Notes under the pieces: model-generated | What the model saw: only the letters and a program-made list of their open reading frames with translations | What the model was told of the DNA's origin: nothing | Databases searched by the model: none | DNA from: an uncultured Paracoccaceae bacterium | GTDB taxonomy: Bacteria; Pseudomonadota; Alphaproteobacteria; Rhodobacterales; Rhodobacteraceae | Direction of reading: 5' to 3' | Length of the DNA: 64,000 nt | Assembly (NCBI GenBank): GCA_947498645.1 | Contig: CANMKS010000001.1 | Span: 1,030,032-1,094,031 of the forward strand | Made by a program: the position numbers and the translations under genes | Part shown: in pieces, positions 25,075-33,259 of the stretch | How the letters are laid out: every line of letters begins with the position of its first letter | How positions within the stretch are numbered: the first letter of the stretch is position 1

Positions 25075-26421
25075 ATGGAAAAGACCAGAAACGAACGCAC
25101 TGACCTCAATCTACTTTTCATTGTCGCAGACCAATTCCGGGCAGATTTGTTGTCTGGGCGGCTTGCCACGAGTGTTCCGACGCCAAACCTTGACCTTTTG
25201 GCGTCGGACTCGCTGCGACTGGCGAACCACCATACGGTCGCTGTCCCATGTGGTCCGGCCCGAGCGAGCCTGTTTACCGGGCTGTATCCGTCCGAACATG
25301 GCGCTATTCGCAATGGGGTGCCGCTCAAGAATGGCTTAAGCAACCTTGCCCACCAGTTGCGCCGGATTGGTCGCGAACCGCTTCTTTTTGGCTACACTGA
25401 CACCCAACCCGATCCGACCTGCCAGTTTTCGCGAGACCCCGCAAGACTGTCCTCGACCGCACCAATGGACGGGTTCAATGAGGTGGTCGAAATGCGCGAG
25501 GAGGCTTGGCGTTGGCTCGGCTTTCTGAGGGCGCAGGGCTATGATGTGCCCGATGCGCAATCCGCAGATTTCAAGCGCTTGTATGCGCCAGCGGAGTCCA
25601 CGTTGGGCGGTCCGGCGCTTTATGATGATTCGCACAGTGATACCGCCTTTCTGACAGATGAGACCATTCGTGCACTTGATGTGCGCAAATCCCAACCCTG
25701 GACGGCCTTTGTCACCTATATCAGGCCTCATCCGCCTTATGTTGCGCCAGATCCATATCATTCGATGATCCCATCCGACGATGTGCCTGCGCCTTTGCAA
25801 ACGGAATTTGACCATCCGTTTCTTTCGGCTCAGCGAAACTATCCGTCCAATGCGGGGATTTTCTGGGGATACGATGGGCATGCGCAGAATTTGGATGACC
25901 AGACGATCGCAAAGGTGCGCGCAACATATTTGGGCCTGGTCGCGGAATTGGATGACAACATCGGGAAGCTCTTTGATTGGCTGGACACAATCGGACAGCG
26001 AGACAGAACAGTAGTCATCTTCACCTCTGATCACGGCGATATGCTTGGCGATTTCGGGCTATGGGGAAAGCTGTCGCCGTTTCCACAGGCGTCGCACGTA
26101 CCTTTTTTGTGCCATGGCCCCGATATCACTGCCTCCGAGCAACAAGGTGTAACCCAATCGACAGAAGTCATGCCTGCGCTTCTGGAATATCTAGAGGGCG
26201 GGCGCATGTGTTTTTCCGGTCTTTCACAAGACCGAAAGGCCAAGGTAGAATTCTCGCTATCACATCCGACGAAACCAACGCCGCTGCAGATGGTTGGCAT
26301 CCTGACGGAAGAGAACGCAGAGTGTACCGTCTACCACGACGCGCAAGAAAGAACCGCGGTTTTCGCGTGTGACTTGCCAGACTTACGGATGGGGACACGT
26401 GACGGGTTCCCTATTGAATAG
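25075..26421 (+). CDS. Phosphonate monoester hydrolase / sulfatase family enzyme
   Basis: The 448-residue alkaline-phosphatase-superfamily protein has LLFIVADQFRADLL near the start (metal Asp19). CGPAR at 59-63 is the Cys-x-Pro-x-Arg signature that formylglycine-generating enzyme converts at Cys59. VIFTSDHGDMLGDFG holds the second metal Asp-His pair. The Cys position and DQ segment resemble Rhizobium phosphonate monoester hydrolase (Cys57). The frame is open inside aepW, but ATG 25075 gives the family N-terminus. There is no signal peptide, so it is cytoplasmic and would act on imported esters. Last gene of the importer operon. An arylsulfatase role cannot be excluded. Confidence 0.85.
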   Translation: MEKTRNERTDLNLLFIVADQFRADLLSGRLATSVPTPNLDLLASDSLRLANHHTVAVPCGPARASLFTGLYPSEHGAIRNGVPLKNGLSNLAHQLRRIGREPLLFGYTDTQPDPTCQFSRDPARLSSTAPMDGFNEVVEMREEAWRWLGFLRAQGYDVPDAQSADFKRLYAPAESTLGGPALYDDSHSDTAFLTDETIRALDVRKSQPWTAFVTYIRPHPPYVAPDPYHSMIPSDDVPAPLQTEFDHPFLSAQRNYPSNAGIFWGYDGHAQNLDDQTIAKVRATYLGLVAELDDNIGKLFDWLDTIGQRDRTVVIFTSDHGDMLGDFGLWGKLSPFPQASHVPFLCHGPDITASEQQGVTQSTEVMPALLEYLEGGRMCFSGLSQDRKAKVEFSLSHPTKPTPLQMVGILTEENAECTVYHDAQERTAVFACDLPDLRMGTRDGFPIE

Positions 26422-26800
26422 ACCTGCCGGTCGGTCTGGTCCCACACCGACGCCCGCGACCGCGCAGTTCGTCTGCCAGCGTGTCACAATTAATCCGTGA
26501 CAGGTGCCAACGGTATGAAGACCTCAGATGAGCTTTGGAATGAAACTGGCAAATCGCCCGTCGTTTTCGCCAAGACGGGCTCTCTTTGATTTCTGTCTCT
26601 TCCGTTGGAAAATAAGCTAACCCTAAACGTCGGGCCTCTTGGGGGAGCAGGTCAGTAACAGCGCGTTTTGACACCGTAGATCGCGGTATTGGCACCGTCT
26701 CCACACGAGGTGCGCTCCAACTGAGTATAAGATACTTTACATTGAGTAAAATATATCATACATACAGTAAATAATACGTTACACGCTAAGGAGTACCAAG
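26422..26800. other. 379-nt region between hydrolase and membrane-protein genes
   Basis: The right third is AT-rich and holds the promoter described at 26736-26764. A minus-strand 97-codon frame (26411-26704) overlaps the hydrolase stop and encodes a basic, Arg/Ser-rich peptide with no family resemblance. I do not accept it as a gene, though it cannot be excluded. Confidence 0.45.
26736..26764 (+). promoter_or_regulatory. Candidate promoter of the membrane protein / XRE pair
   Basis: TTTACA (26736-26741) and TACATA (26759-26764) are 17 bp apart, and the gene starts at 26801. TTTAC and GTAAA within 26736-26750 form a small dyad that the cotranscribed XRE regulator might bind. Confidence 0.4.
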
Positions 26801-27250
26801 ATGACCTATCAAGATCGCAATACTGTTGTGTCGATCCTGGTGAACCTTGTTGTCAGTGCGTTTGTCATACTGCGGCTTCTGGATATGAATGCGGTGGGGG
26901 TGTTTGATGGCCCCGACGCGGTTAACAACTGGGCCCGTTTGGTGATCTGGCTGATCCCTCTGGGTGTTGTTGGGACAATCATTGGCACCATTGTGTTCAA
27001 CATTGGCTTTGCGATTGTCACAAGTGAACCCAAACCAAGTTTCGTTGTGGATGAGCGGGACAAGCTTTTTGAACGCCGTGGGGGTCTTGCTATGATGATA
27101 TTTGCTGGGGCGGGTTTCATTTGTGCGGTAATTGCACTGGCGCTTGATGCCTCGGCCCTTGTTGGGTTCAACATCATCTATTTTGGTATGGCCTTAGGGG
27201 CGCTGGCGGCGGACTTCATCAAATTCGCCAGCTATCGACGCGGGTACTAA
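26801..27250 (+). CDS. Four-helix membrane protein paired with an XRE regulator
   Basis: The 149-residue protein has four hydrophobic segments (about 9-30, 45-72, 98-118 and 122-140) and a polar middle (EPKPSFVVDERDKLFERRGG). The DERD-x-x-ERR stretch between helices 2 and 3 resembles DUF2178-type membrane proteins, which are often encoded beside small XRE regulators. ATG 26801 follows AAGGAG at 26787-26792. The next gene starts 3 nt after its stop. Function unknown. Confidence 0.8.
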   Translation: MTYQDRNTVVSILVNLVVSAFVILRLLDMNAVGVFDGPDAVNNWARLVIWLIPLGVVGTIIGTIVFNIGFAIVTSEPKPSFVVDERDKLFERRGGLAMMIFAGAGFICAVIALALDASALVGFNIIYFGMALGALAADFIKFASYRRGY

Positions 27251-27253
27251 GGG

Positions 27254-27472
27254 ATGGGAAAGCTTACGATCACCAATACGATACGGCGATTGCGTTTCGA
27301 TGCCGATGAGATGACCCAGAAAGACCTTGCCGAAAAGGTCGGCGTCACGCGGCAGACCATCGTGGCGATAGAAAACGCCAAGTATTCGCCCACGCTTGAA
27401 CTTGCCATCCTGATTTCGCGCGTGTTCGACAAGCCGCTTGAAGAGGTCTTTAACATCCATGACGCCAACTAA
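27254..27472 (+). CDS. Small XRE/Cro-type HTH regulator
   Basis: The 72-residue protein is almost only a helix-turn-helix: MTQKDLAEKVGVTRQTIVAI, then ENAKYSPTLELAILISRVFD and a short EEVFNI end. It is the YozG-like group of about 70 residues that regulates its adjacent membrane protein gene. Cotranscribed with the preceding gene (3-nt gap), so autoregulation of the pair is likely. Confidence 0.88.
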   Translation: MGKLTITNTIRRLRFDADEMTQKDLAEKVGVTRQTIVAIENAKYSPTLELAILISRVFDKPLEEVFNIHDAN

Positions 27473-27530
27473 ACCCGTCCAGAAGCAACCACCCCTCGTG
27501 GCCAATTTGCACTAGAGATCGGAGAAGACG

Positions 27531-28142
27531 ATGAGTTTCAGCGCCTATTTCGCCTTTGCAGCGGGCATGTGCCTTTTGGCACTGTCACCGGGGCCCGGCC
27601 TAGCGGCCGTCTTGTCACGGTCCATCGTGTCGGGAACAAAAGCAGGTTCAATGGTTGTTTTCGGTTTGGTGCTTGTCGACTTCCTGTTCCTGGGGTTGGC
27701 CATTATCGGGCTTAGCGCGGTTGCTGCTGCGCTGGGGCCGTCGTTTCAGATCGTCAAATATGCGGCGGCCATTTATCTGCTTTGGCTAGGTTACAACACC
27801 ATCAGACAAGCGGGCCATATCATTGCTGTCGATCGTCAGGGCGCGCGGTCCCATCTACGTGATGTGGTCCTTGGGGCTGCTGTTACGCTGGGCAACCCCA
27901 AGGCGATATTGTTCTATGGGGCGCTTTTGCCAACCTTCTTCGACGTCTCCCTGATCGGGATGGCCGAGTACCTTGTGATCTGCGCGATTATCGTCGCCGT
28001 GTCATTTGCGGTTTACGGCATTTATATGCTTGTCATCGCCCGGTCCCGTCATTTCTTTGCGTCGCCACGATTGCAGAAAAGGTTGCACCAGGTTTCAGGC
28101 ACGGTCTTTTTTGGGGCAGGGGTTTCTGTTGCGCTGAAGTAA
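27531..28142 (+). CDS. LysE/RhtB family exporter
   Basis: The 203-residue protein has about six hydrophobic helices. The family features are LSPGPGLAAVLSRSIVSGTK near the N-terminus, YLLWLGYNTIRQAG in the middle and LGNPKAILFYGALLPTFFD. RhtB/LysE proteins export amino acids such as homoserine, threonine or leucine. ATG 27531 follows GGAGAAG. It is not obviously linked to its neighbours. Confidence 0.9.
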   Translation: MSFSAYFAFAAGMCLLALSPGPGLAAVLSRSIVSGTKAGSMVVFGLVLVDFLFLGLAIIGLSAVAAALGPSFQIVKYAAAIYLLWLGYNTIRQAGHIIAVDRQGARSHLRDVVLGAAVTLGNPKAILFYGALLPTFFDVSLIGMAEYLVICAIIVAVSFAVYGIYMLVIARSRHFFASPRLQKRLHQVSGTVFFGAGVSVALK

Positions 28143-28252
28143 GGGCCCAATAAATCACAACGGACAGAGTTTTGGTGTTCGTGCGTGACGCGCGACCTTC
28201 GCTCGGTGCCCACGACCTTCACACGATTTCGAGTAACTGGAGAGGCAATCCG

Positions 28253-28939
28253 ATGCATATTCTTGCTGCAATGCCATACCTCATCATTGGTTTCGGCCTC
28301 GTAATGGGACAGACAGGCTTGCGTCCCGCGATGCTAGCGTGGGGGGTATGCATGATCGGCGCTCTGAGCGGGCTTGCCATGGCCATCACCATACTGATGA
28401 TTGGGCAGACCTCATCATGGATGCTTGCTGTCGTGTCGGTTCTTCCATTTGCTGCCGCGTTCATTATGATAATCAAAGACTTGAGCTATCCGCGCATCAA
28501 CGACGTGGCCACTGATCTGGATAACCCCCTTGCATTTGTTGCAGCGCTTCATGCCCCACCAAATGGCAACCGTAAGATGTCCTATCCCGGAAATTTCAAA
28601 CCGCAGGTTCGGAAAGCATATCCACAAGTTCGACCGCTCATCTTGGATGAGTCACCGGGTCAGGTATTCGAGAGGGTTCTTCACATCGCGAAAACCCAAC
28701 AAGGTTGGCGGTCCATTCGTTCTGACACCGCAAACAAAACCGTGGAGGCAGAGGCCATGACACCGCTTCTTGGCTTTGTGGATGACGTCATTGTGCGGGT
28801 GTCGAATTACGAGGGAAAATCTCGGGTGGACATGCGTTCCAGGTCTCGCGAGGGACTTGTGGACGCGGGTAAGAATGCCAAGCGAATTGAGATGTTTCTT
28901 GAGAAAATCCAGCAGGGTAGAGAAGCTGATAATTCGTGA
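28253..28939 (+). CDS. DUF1499 family membrane protein
   Basis: The 228-residue protein has three N-terminal membrane helices (about 4-20, 25-50 and 55-75). A soluble domain follows, with YPGNFKPQVRKAYPQVRPLI, then VDDVIVRVSNYEGKSRVDMR and SRSREGLVDAGKNAKRIEMF, the conserved end of DUF1499. GGAGAGG precedes ATG 28253. An open frame of 27 extra codons upstream has no such site. Function unknown. DUF1499 proteins are often predicted periplasmic or lumenal. Confidence 0.82.
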   Translation: MHILAAMPYLIIGFGLVMGQTGLRPAMLAWGVCMIGALSGLAMAITILMIGQTSSWMLAVVSVLPFAAAFIMIIKDLSYPRINDVATDLDNPLAFVAALHAPPNGNRKMSYPGNFKPQVRKAYPQVRPLILDESPGQVFERVLHIAKTQQGWRSIRSDTANKTVEAEAMTPLLGFVDDVIVRVSNYEGKSRVDMRSRSREGLVDAGKNAKRIEMFLEKIQQGREADNS

Positions 28940-29162
28940 ACATTGAGACACGAGTAAGACACTCTGGCAACCTGTCGGTCCGAATTTGGGAAACGGACTT
29001 ACTCTGCCCCATAACAACAGCTTAGTTATTCACCACCTTCGTTTGTTCTTAGGTGATTGCGGGAATTTGAACTCTCAGAATAATATGCTCTCCAATTCTC
29101 ACTCCAGAACGGATCCGCGCAGGAATTGCTGACAAGCGGCGCCAATTCTTCAACATTCACGC

Positions 29163-30653
29163 CTATGTCGCATAAGTCTCGCGAAGTACGTTCTTTTGCA
29201 CCTTGCCCATCGTATTGCGGGGAAGGGCCTGCACAATGATGTATTGCCTTGGGTGCTTGAACCGCGCGAGTGCGGATGTGATGGTCGCCGCAATTTTCGC
29301 TGTTGAAAGCTCTGGGTTTTCGAGGACAACCGCTGCCAGGACGCTTTCGCCGAAATCCGCATGTGGTACGCCAAAGACGGCGCTTTCAAGGACGCCGTCG
29401 ATGTCGTTGATCACGTCTTCGACTTCCTTGGGGTAGATGTTGTACCCGCCCGAGATAATCAGGTCTTTTTGCCGTCCTACGATGGAAATCCGCCCGTCCG
29501 CATCTTTGACACCCAGATCACCGGTGATGAAGAACCCGTTTTCGCGCAACTCCTCCGCCGTCTTTTCCGGCATCTTCCAATAACCTTGAAAGACGTTATC
29601 GCCCCGTACTTCGATCATGCCAATTTCACCGGTTGTGACGGGTTCGCCACGGTCGGTGATCACGACCTCGGTGCCGGGCAGTGCATAGCCGACAGTCCCG
29701 GCCAGCCGCGCGCCATCATAGGGGTTTGAGGTGATCATATTGGTTTCGGTCATGCCATAGCGCTCTAGGATGCGGTGGCCAGTGCGATCTTCAAATGCCT
29801 TATGGGTCTCGGCCAATAGGGGGGCAGAGCCGGATATGAACAAACGCATGTTCTTGGTCAGCGCGTGGTCTAGCCGTGCGTCACTCAACAGACGTGTATA
29901 GAACGTCGGGACGCCCATGAGCAGTGTCGAAGCAGGGATTTCTGCAATCATTGTATCGATGTCGAACCCATCCATGAATCGCACTTCCGCCCCTGCCAGA
30001 AGTGCTGTGTTCAGTGCCACAAACAGGCCGTGCGTGTGGAAGATTGGCAGCGCATGGATCAGCCTGTCCTGTGAGGTGATCCGCCACAGTTCGGTCAGGC
30101 TCTGCGCATTCGACAGCAGGTTCTTGTGGGACATCATCGCCCCTTTGGAGCGTCCAGTGGTACCTGACGTATAGAGCAACCCGGCAAGATCATCCGATCC
30201 GCGTGCAACGGTTTCAAAACTGCTCGGTTTGTCATTTGCCAGCACAGACAATGACCCGTTGCCATCCTTGGCAAGGGTCATGACCTGCGCGTTGTTTGGG
30301 CAGATTGCTGAAACCTCTGCCTCATTCGCGGCATCGCAGACAACCACGGTGGGCGCTGCGTCTTCAATAAAATAGCGCACCTCGCTTTGGGTATAGGCTG
30401 TGTTGAGTGGCAGATAGACCGCCCCAGTTTGGACGGTCGCGCCATAAAGCGCCACCGCGTCGGTCACTTTGGGTGCCTGCACTACAACCCTATCCCCAGG
30501 CTTTACCCCTGCGTCCATTAAGACATGCGCAAGCTGCGCTACGCGGCCGACAAACTCTGCATAGCTTATCCGTGACCCGTCATCGCGCGTCAGAAAGACT
30601 GCTGCGTTATTGGCGTGAGGTGCGAAGAGTGCATCATAAAGCGTATTGGTCAC
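29163..30653 (-). CDS. matB: Malonyl-CoA synthetase (acyl-adenylating enzyme)
   Basis: The 496-residue AMP-forming ligase has the P-loop LLYTSGTTGRSKGAMMSHKN, the ERYGMTETNMITSNPYDGAR adenine-site region with the Arg typical of malonyl-CoA synthetases, FFITGDLG, and the C-terminal lysine in PRNTMGKVQKN. It activates malonate (or methylmalonate) to the CoA thioester. The start is GTG at 30653 behind GAGGA. Malonyl-CoA could feed fatty-acid or polyketide synthesis, but no decarboxylase (matA) or malonate carrier is adjacent. Confidence 0.9.
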   Translation of the reverse strand: MTNTLYDALFAPHANNAAVFLTRDDGSRISYAEFVGRVAQLAHVLMDAGVKPGDRVVVQAPKVTDAVALYGATVQTGAVYLPLNTAYTQSEVRYFIEDAAPTVVVCDAANEAEVSAICPNNAQVMTLAKDGNGSLSVLANDKPSSFETVARGSDDLAGLLYTSGTTGRSKGAMMSHKNLLSNAQSLTELWRITSQDRLIHALPIFHTHGLFVALNTALLAGAEVRFMDGFDIDTMIAEIPASTLLMGVPTFYTRLLSDARLDHALTKNMRLFISGSAPLLAETHKAFEDRTGHRILERYGMTETNMITSNPYDGARLAGTVGYALPGTEVVITDRGEPVTTGEIGMIEVRGDNVFQGYWKMPEKTAEELRENGFFITGDLGVKDADGRISIVGRQKDLIISGGYNIYPKEVEDVINDIDGVLESAVFGVPHADFGESVLAAVVLENPELSTAKIAATITSALARFKHPRQYIIVQALPRNTMGKVQKNVLRETYAT

Positions 30654-30784
30654 GACAAGAGGTCCTCGCGTTCGATGGAATGCCCGCTGGCAGCCAGACG
30701 AATGCCGCTGGCAAGGGGGTTACTTCGGAGGTCAAAACGCGTCACGAGGTAGGCCCATCTTTGCTGCGCCAGCGGTTGCTGTGA
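30650..30784 (-). other. Orphan open stretch ending at the matB start codon
   Basis: On the minus strand a 44-codon open stretch reads RWAYLVTRFDLRSNPLASGI, then RLAASGHSIEREDLLS, and ends in TGA that overlaps the GTG start of matB (GTGA). It has protein-like composition but no start codon, and a TGA lies directly upstream. It may be the remnant of a gene once coupled to matB, or chance. Confidence 0.2.
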
Positions 30785-31096
30785 TCATTTGGCGTAGACG
30801 GCATTGCCGTCAGGAGTTGAATGCGCAGCACCGCCATCCTGTTTTCCTTCAACCGGTCTTTGTTAGCCGTAACTGCAAAGCACCAGTTTGTGTAGACAGA
30901 GATTTGCCCGTTCAATCGACAAATGCTGTGCGGCGTTGTCGATCCTTGGTGGCCTGCGCAAAATTGCAACTGTGCGCAGATCAGGCGACACAATGGTTTC
31001 GCGACGCAATTGCATCACCTAAGGTGATGGGAAATGCATCGCGTTTTCTGGCTGCCGGATGGTGCCACTCAAACGCCCGAGTGTGAGACATGTCCA
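30785..31096. other. 312-nt region without a recognisable gene
   Basis: It lies between divergent matB and the lipoprotein gene. Besides the 17-nt palindrome at 31013-31029, I see nothing interpretable. Frames crossing it lack family features. Confidence 0.45.
31013..31029. promoter_or_regulatory. Perfect 17-nt palindrome upstream of the lipoprotein gene
   Basis: CATCACCT (31013-31020), A, AGGTGATG (31022-31029). The arms are exactly complementary. It lies 67 nt before ATG 31097 and is a plausible repressor operator, with no identified regulator. Confidence 0.45.
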
Positions 31097-31978
31097 ATGC
31101 CCCAACTTATCACCACCCCAATTGTGCGTTTTTCTTTTCCAGCGGTCTTCATCTTTTTGGCCGCTTGTGACAGCGGGAGCAGCAATCCCGCGGACGCGCT
31201 CGGCTCGTCCAATGGGTTGGCATATGCGACAGCGGGCATCACCCTGAATGATGCTGAAGGGGCGACAATGAGCCTGGCAACCGCCGGTTACGCAATCGCG
31301 GGCGGGGGCACCACGAAGGTGACAAACGGACAGACGGTCCGGTTGGACAGCGGTGCGCTCAGCGGTGCTTTGAACGGTACAATCCAGGTGGCTGGCGAAC
31401 AGGTGACAATCACCAATGGCGCGGGCATGACATCGGGCGGTGATACCGTCGCGGTGACCTATGACGCTAGCCGTTCGGGCACCTACGCCGGCGCACTAGA
31501 GGTACGTGTCGAAGGCGCAGGTAGTGCGCTGGCGAGCGAGAACGTCTTTGTCTTTGGCTTCGAAACCGACCCTGTCAATATCGCACTGCGCAACAGTGGC
31601 AGCCTCACCTACACTGGCGGCTTTGAGGGCAATGGCGTGCTTGGCGCAACCGAGACTGCATATGATGGAACAATCACTCTCACAGCCGATTTTACGGGAT
31701 CGGGAAGCGTGAGCGGCAGCCTTGACGGCGTTCTGGGTGGTGCAACCGATGTTGATATGTCGATGCCCTCTGCCGGGATTTCCGGCAATGGATTTGGTGG
31801 TGATCTGAATTGTGCGATGGGCTGCACAAACGATGGTGGCGCTGAAGGCACGATCAATGGGGTTTTCTACGGACCGGACGCAGATGAAGTCGGTGGCATC
31901 CTTACATTCGACTTTGAGGTTGGCGCGGATAGTTTCATCGGTGCCGGTAACTTTGTGCTGACAAACCCGACGCCCTAA
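31097..31978 (+). CDS. TbpB-like secreted lipoprotein
   Basis: The 293-residue protein has a lipoprotein signal (MPQLITTPIVRFSFPAVFIF then LAAC, lipidated Cys about residue 24). A Gly/Ser/Thr-rich beta-strand protein follows: SGSSNPADALG linker, repeats of the type GSLTYTGGFEGNGVL and GTITLTADFTGSGSVSGSLD, and a C-terminal GVFYGPDADEVGGILTFDFE. GxFYGPxAxExGG is the closing strand motif of transferrin-binding-protein-B-like barrels and Slam-dependent lipoproteins. Two Cys near the C-terminal third (NCAMGC) may form a disulfide. The ligand is unknown. Confidence 0.8.
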   Translation: MPQLITTPIVRFSFPAVFIFLAACDSGSSNPADALGSSNGLAYATAGITLNDAEGATMSLATAGYAIAGGGTTKVTNGQTVRLDSGALSGALNGTIQVAGEQVTITNGAGMTSGGDTVAVTYDASRSGTYAGALEVRVEGAGSALASENVFVFGFETDPVNIALRNSGSLTYTGGFEGNGVLGATETAYDGTITLTADFTGSGSVSGSLDGVLGGATDVDMSMPSAGISGNGFGGDLNCAMGCTNDGGAEGTINGVFYGPDADEVGGILTFDFEVGADSFIGAGNFVLTNPTP

Positions 31979-32134
31979 GTCAGCGGTAGCGGCTTCAGGG
32001 CGCGCAATCATTACAATTTTCAGGATCTTTGCACAAAGCAACATTGCAAAGTTGATTTTTTGCGCGCGCCAAGAAATGATGCGCTGAGTCAAGTTCAAGG
32101 CACCTCCGTCGCGTGCCTGACGGGAGGATGCAGC

Positions 32135-33160
32135 ATGGCCGAAGCCAAAATCAGGAACATGGAGCAGTTTGCCGCCATTAGCGGGATTTCCCGGCCGACA
32201 ATCTCGAAGTACTTCAACGATCCCGACAGCGTGCGCCGTTCGACCCGCGAGCGGATTGAGGCAGCGATCGAGAAGCACGACTATCATCCAAACATTTACG
32301 CGATGAACCAGAACCGCAAGCTGACCAAGAATGTCGGCATTGTCGTGCCCTTTCTGGCGGACCCGTTCTTTACTGAAATTGCCCGCTCGATTGAGCAGCG
32401 CTGTATTGATGCGGGCTATCGCCCGACGCTGTTCAGCTCACACGGTGACCCAAAACTGGAAACAGAGATTCTCGATACTTTGGTATCAATGAAACCCGCG
32501 GGTGTGCTTTTGGCCCCATTGGGCCGTGCGTCCGACAAGAGTGCGATTGAGAAGTTCTGCAAACAGGTGCCCACGCTGATCTTTGACAGCAGCGTGGACG
32601 AGTTGGGGATCGCGTTCGTCGGCTCTGACAATTATCAGTTCACCGAACTGATCACAGATTATCTTTGCCGCACCGGTGAGCCGCCGTGCTTTTTTGAGAT
32701 GAAGACCCCCGCAAACCCGAACGCACACCGCCGCCGTGCAAGCTATCTGAACGCGATGGAAAAGTTTGGCTATGCGCCGCAGGTAGTATCTGTTCCCGGC
32801 GAGGGTTGGGACTTTGAAGCAATCGGCATGGAAGGCGGGCGGGCTGCACTGGCGGAGGGGCGGTTCAATACCAATACCGTGCTGTGCAGCAACGACCGCT
32901 TGGCCATTGGTATGCTTGCTGCCTGCTATGCCGAAGGATTGAGCGTCGGACGCACGAAGGATCATGCGATTCGCGTGGCAGGGCAGGATGGTCACCCGTT
33001 TTCCAGCTATACCTGCCCGCCATTAACGACGGTTGCCCATGACTATAAGGCCGTTTCACAACATGCGGTCGAGACGTTGTTTCAGGCCATAGAAGGTTCT
33101 GTAAGTGGTTGGAAAAGCACCCGTTTTGAAGGAAACCTGATTATGCGTGATTCCGCATAG
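32135..33160 (+). CDS. LacI family repressor of the polyol operon
   Basis: The 341-residue protein has an N-terminal LacI helix-turn-helix (NMEQFAAISGISRPTISKYF, then NDPDSVRRSTRERIEAAIEK) and a periplasmic-binding-like sensor (about 62-335) with NVGIVVPFLADPFFTEIARS. GGGAGGA precedes ATG 32135. A frame open from 32060 lacks such a site. It lies 99 nt upstream of smoE on the same strand with a palindromic operator between, so it most likely represses the sorbitol/mannitol operon. The helix-turn-helix lacks the usual LacI MATI/VTxxDVA start. Confidence 0.9.
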   Translation: MAEAKIRNMEQFAAISGISRPTISKYFNDPDSVRRSTRERIEAAIEKHDYHPNIYAMNQNRKLTKNVGIVVPFLADPFFTEIARSIEQRCIDAGYRPTLFSSHGDPKLETEILDTLVSMKPAGVLLAPLGRASDKSAIEKFCKQVPTLIFDSSVDELGIAFVGSDNYQFTELITDYLCRTGEPPCFFEMKTPANPNAHRRRASYLNAMEKFGYAPQVVSVPGEGWDFEAIGMEGGRAALAEGRFNTNTVLCSNDRLAIGMLAACYAEGLSVGRTKDHAIRVAGQDGHPFSSYTCPPLTTVAHDYKAVSQHAVETLFQAIEGSVSGWKSTRFEGNLIMRDSA

Positions 33161-33168
33161 CTCTGATC

Positions 33169-33192
33169 AAAACTTACCGCGCGTAAAGTTTT
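33169..33192 (+). promoter_or_regulatory. LacI-type operator upstream of smoE
   Basis: AAAACTTACCGCGCGTAAAGTTTT is longer than a core site: the outer arms AAAACTT (33169-33175) and AAGTTTT (33186-33192) are exact inverse complements around a CGCG centre. It lies directly after the regulator stop. A TTGACG (33195-33200) 3 nt downstream could be the -35 of the smo promoter. Confidence 0.6.
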
Positions 33193-33259
33193 TATTGACG
33201 TCGCGTCTTCGTTTCCTTAGCTTTGACCTACCATAACATCCAATCTAGGGAGGAAACGG

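Noticed and set aside
26411..26704. 97-codon minus-strand frame after the phosphonate hydrolase gene
   Set aside because: It overlaps the hydrolase stop, has a very basic composition without domain-like segments and no visible ribosome-binding site.
31979..32134. GGCGCGCAA and TTGCGCGCGCC flanking about 50 nt before the LacI gene as a hairpin
   Set aside because: The loop is too long and the arms are plausible chance in GC-rich DNA.
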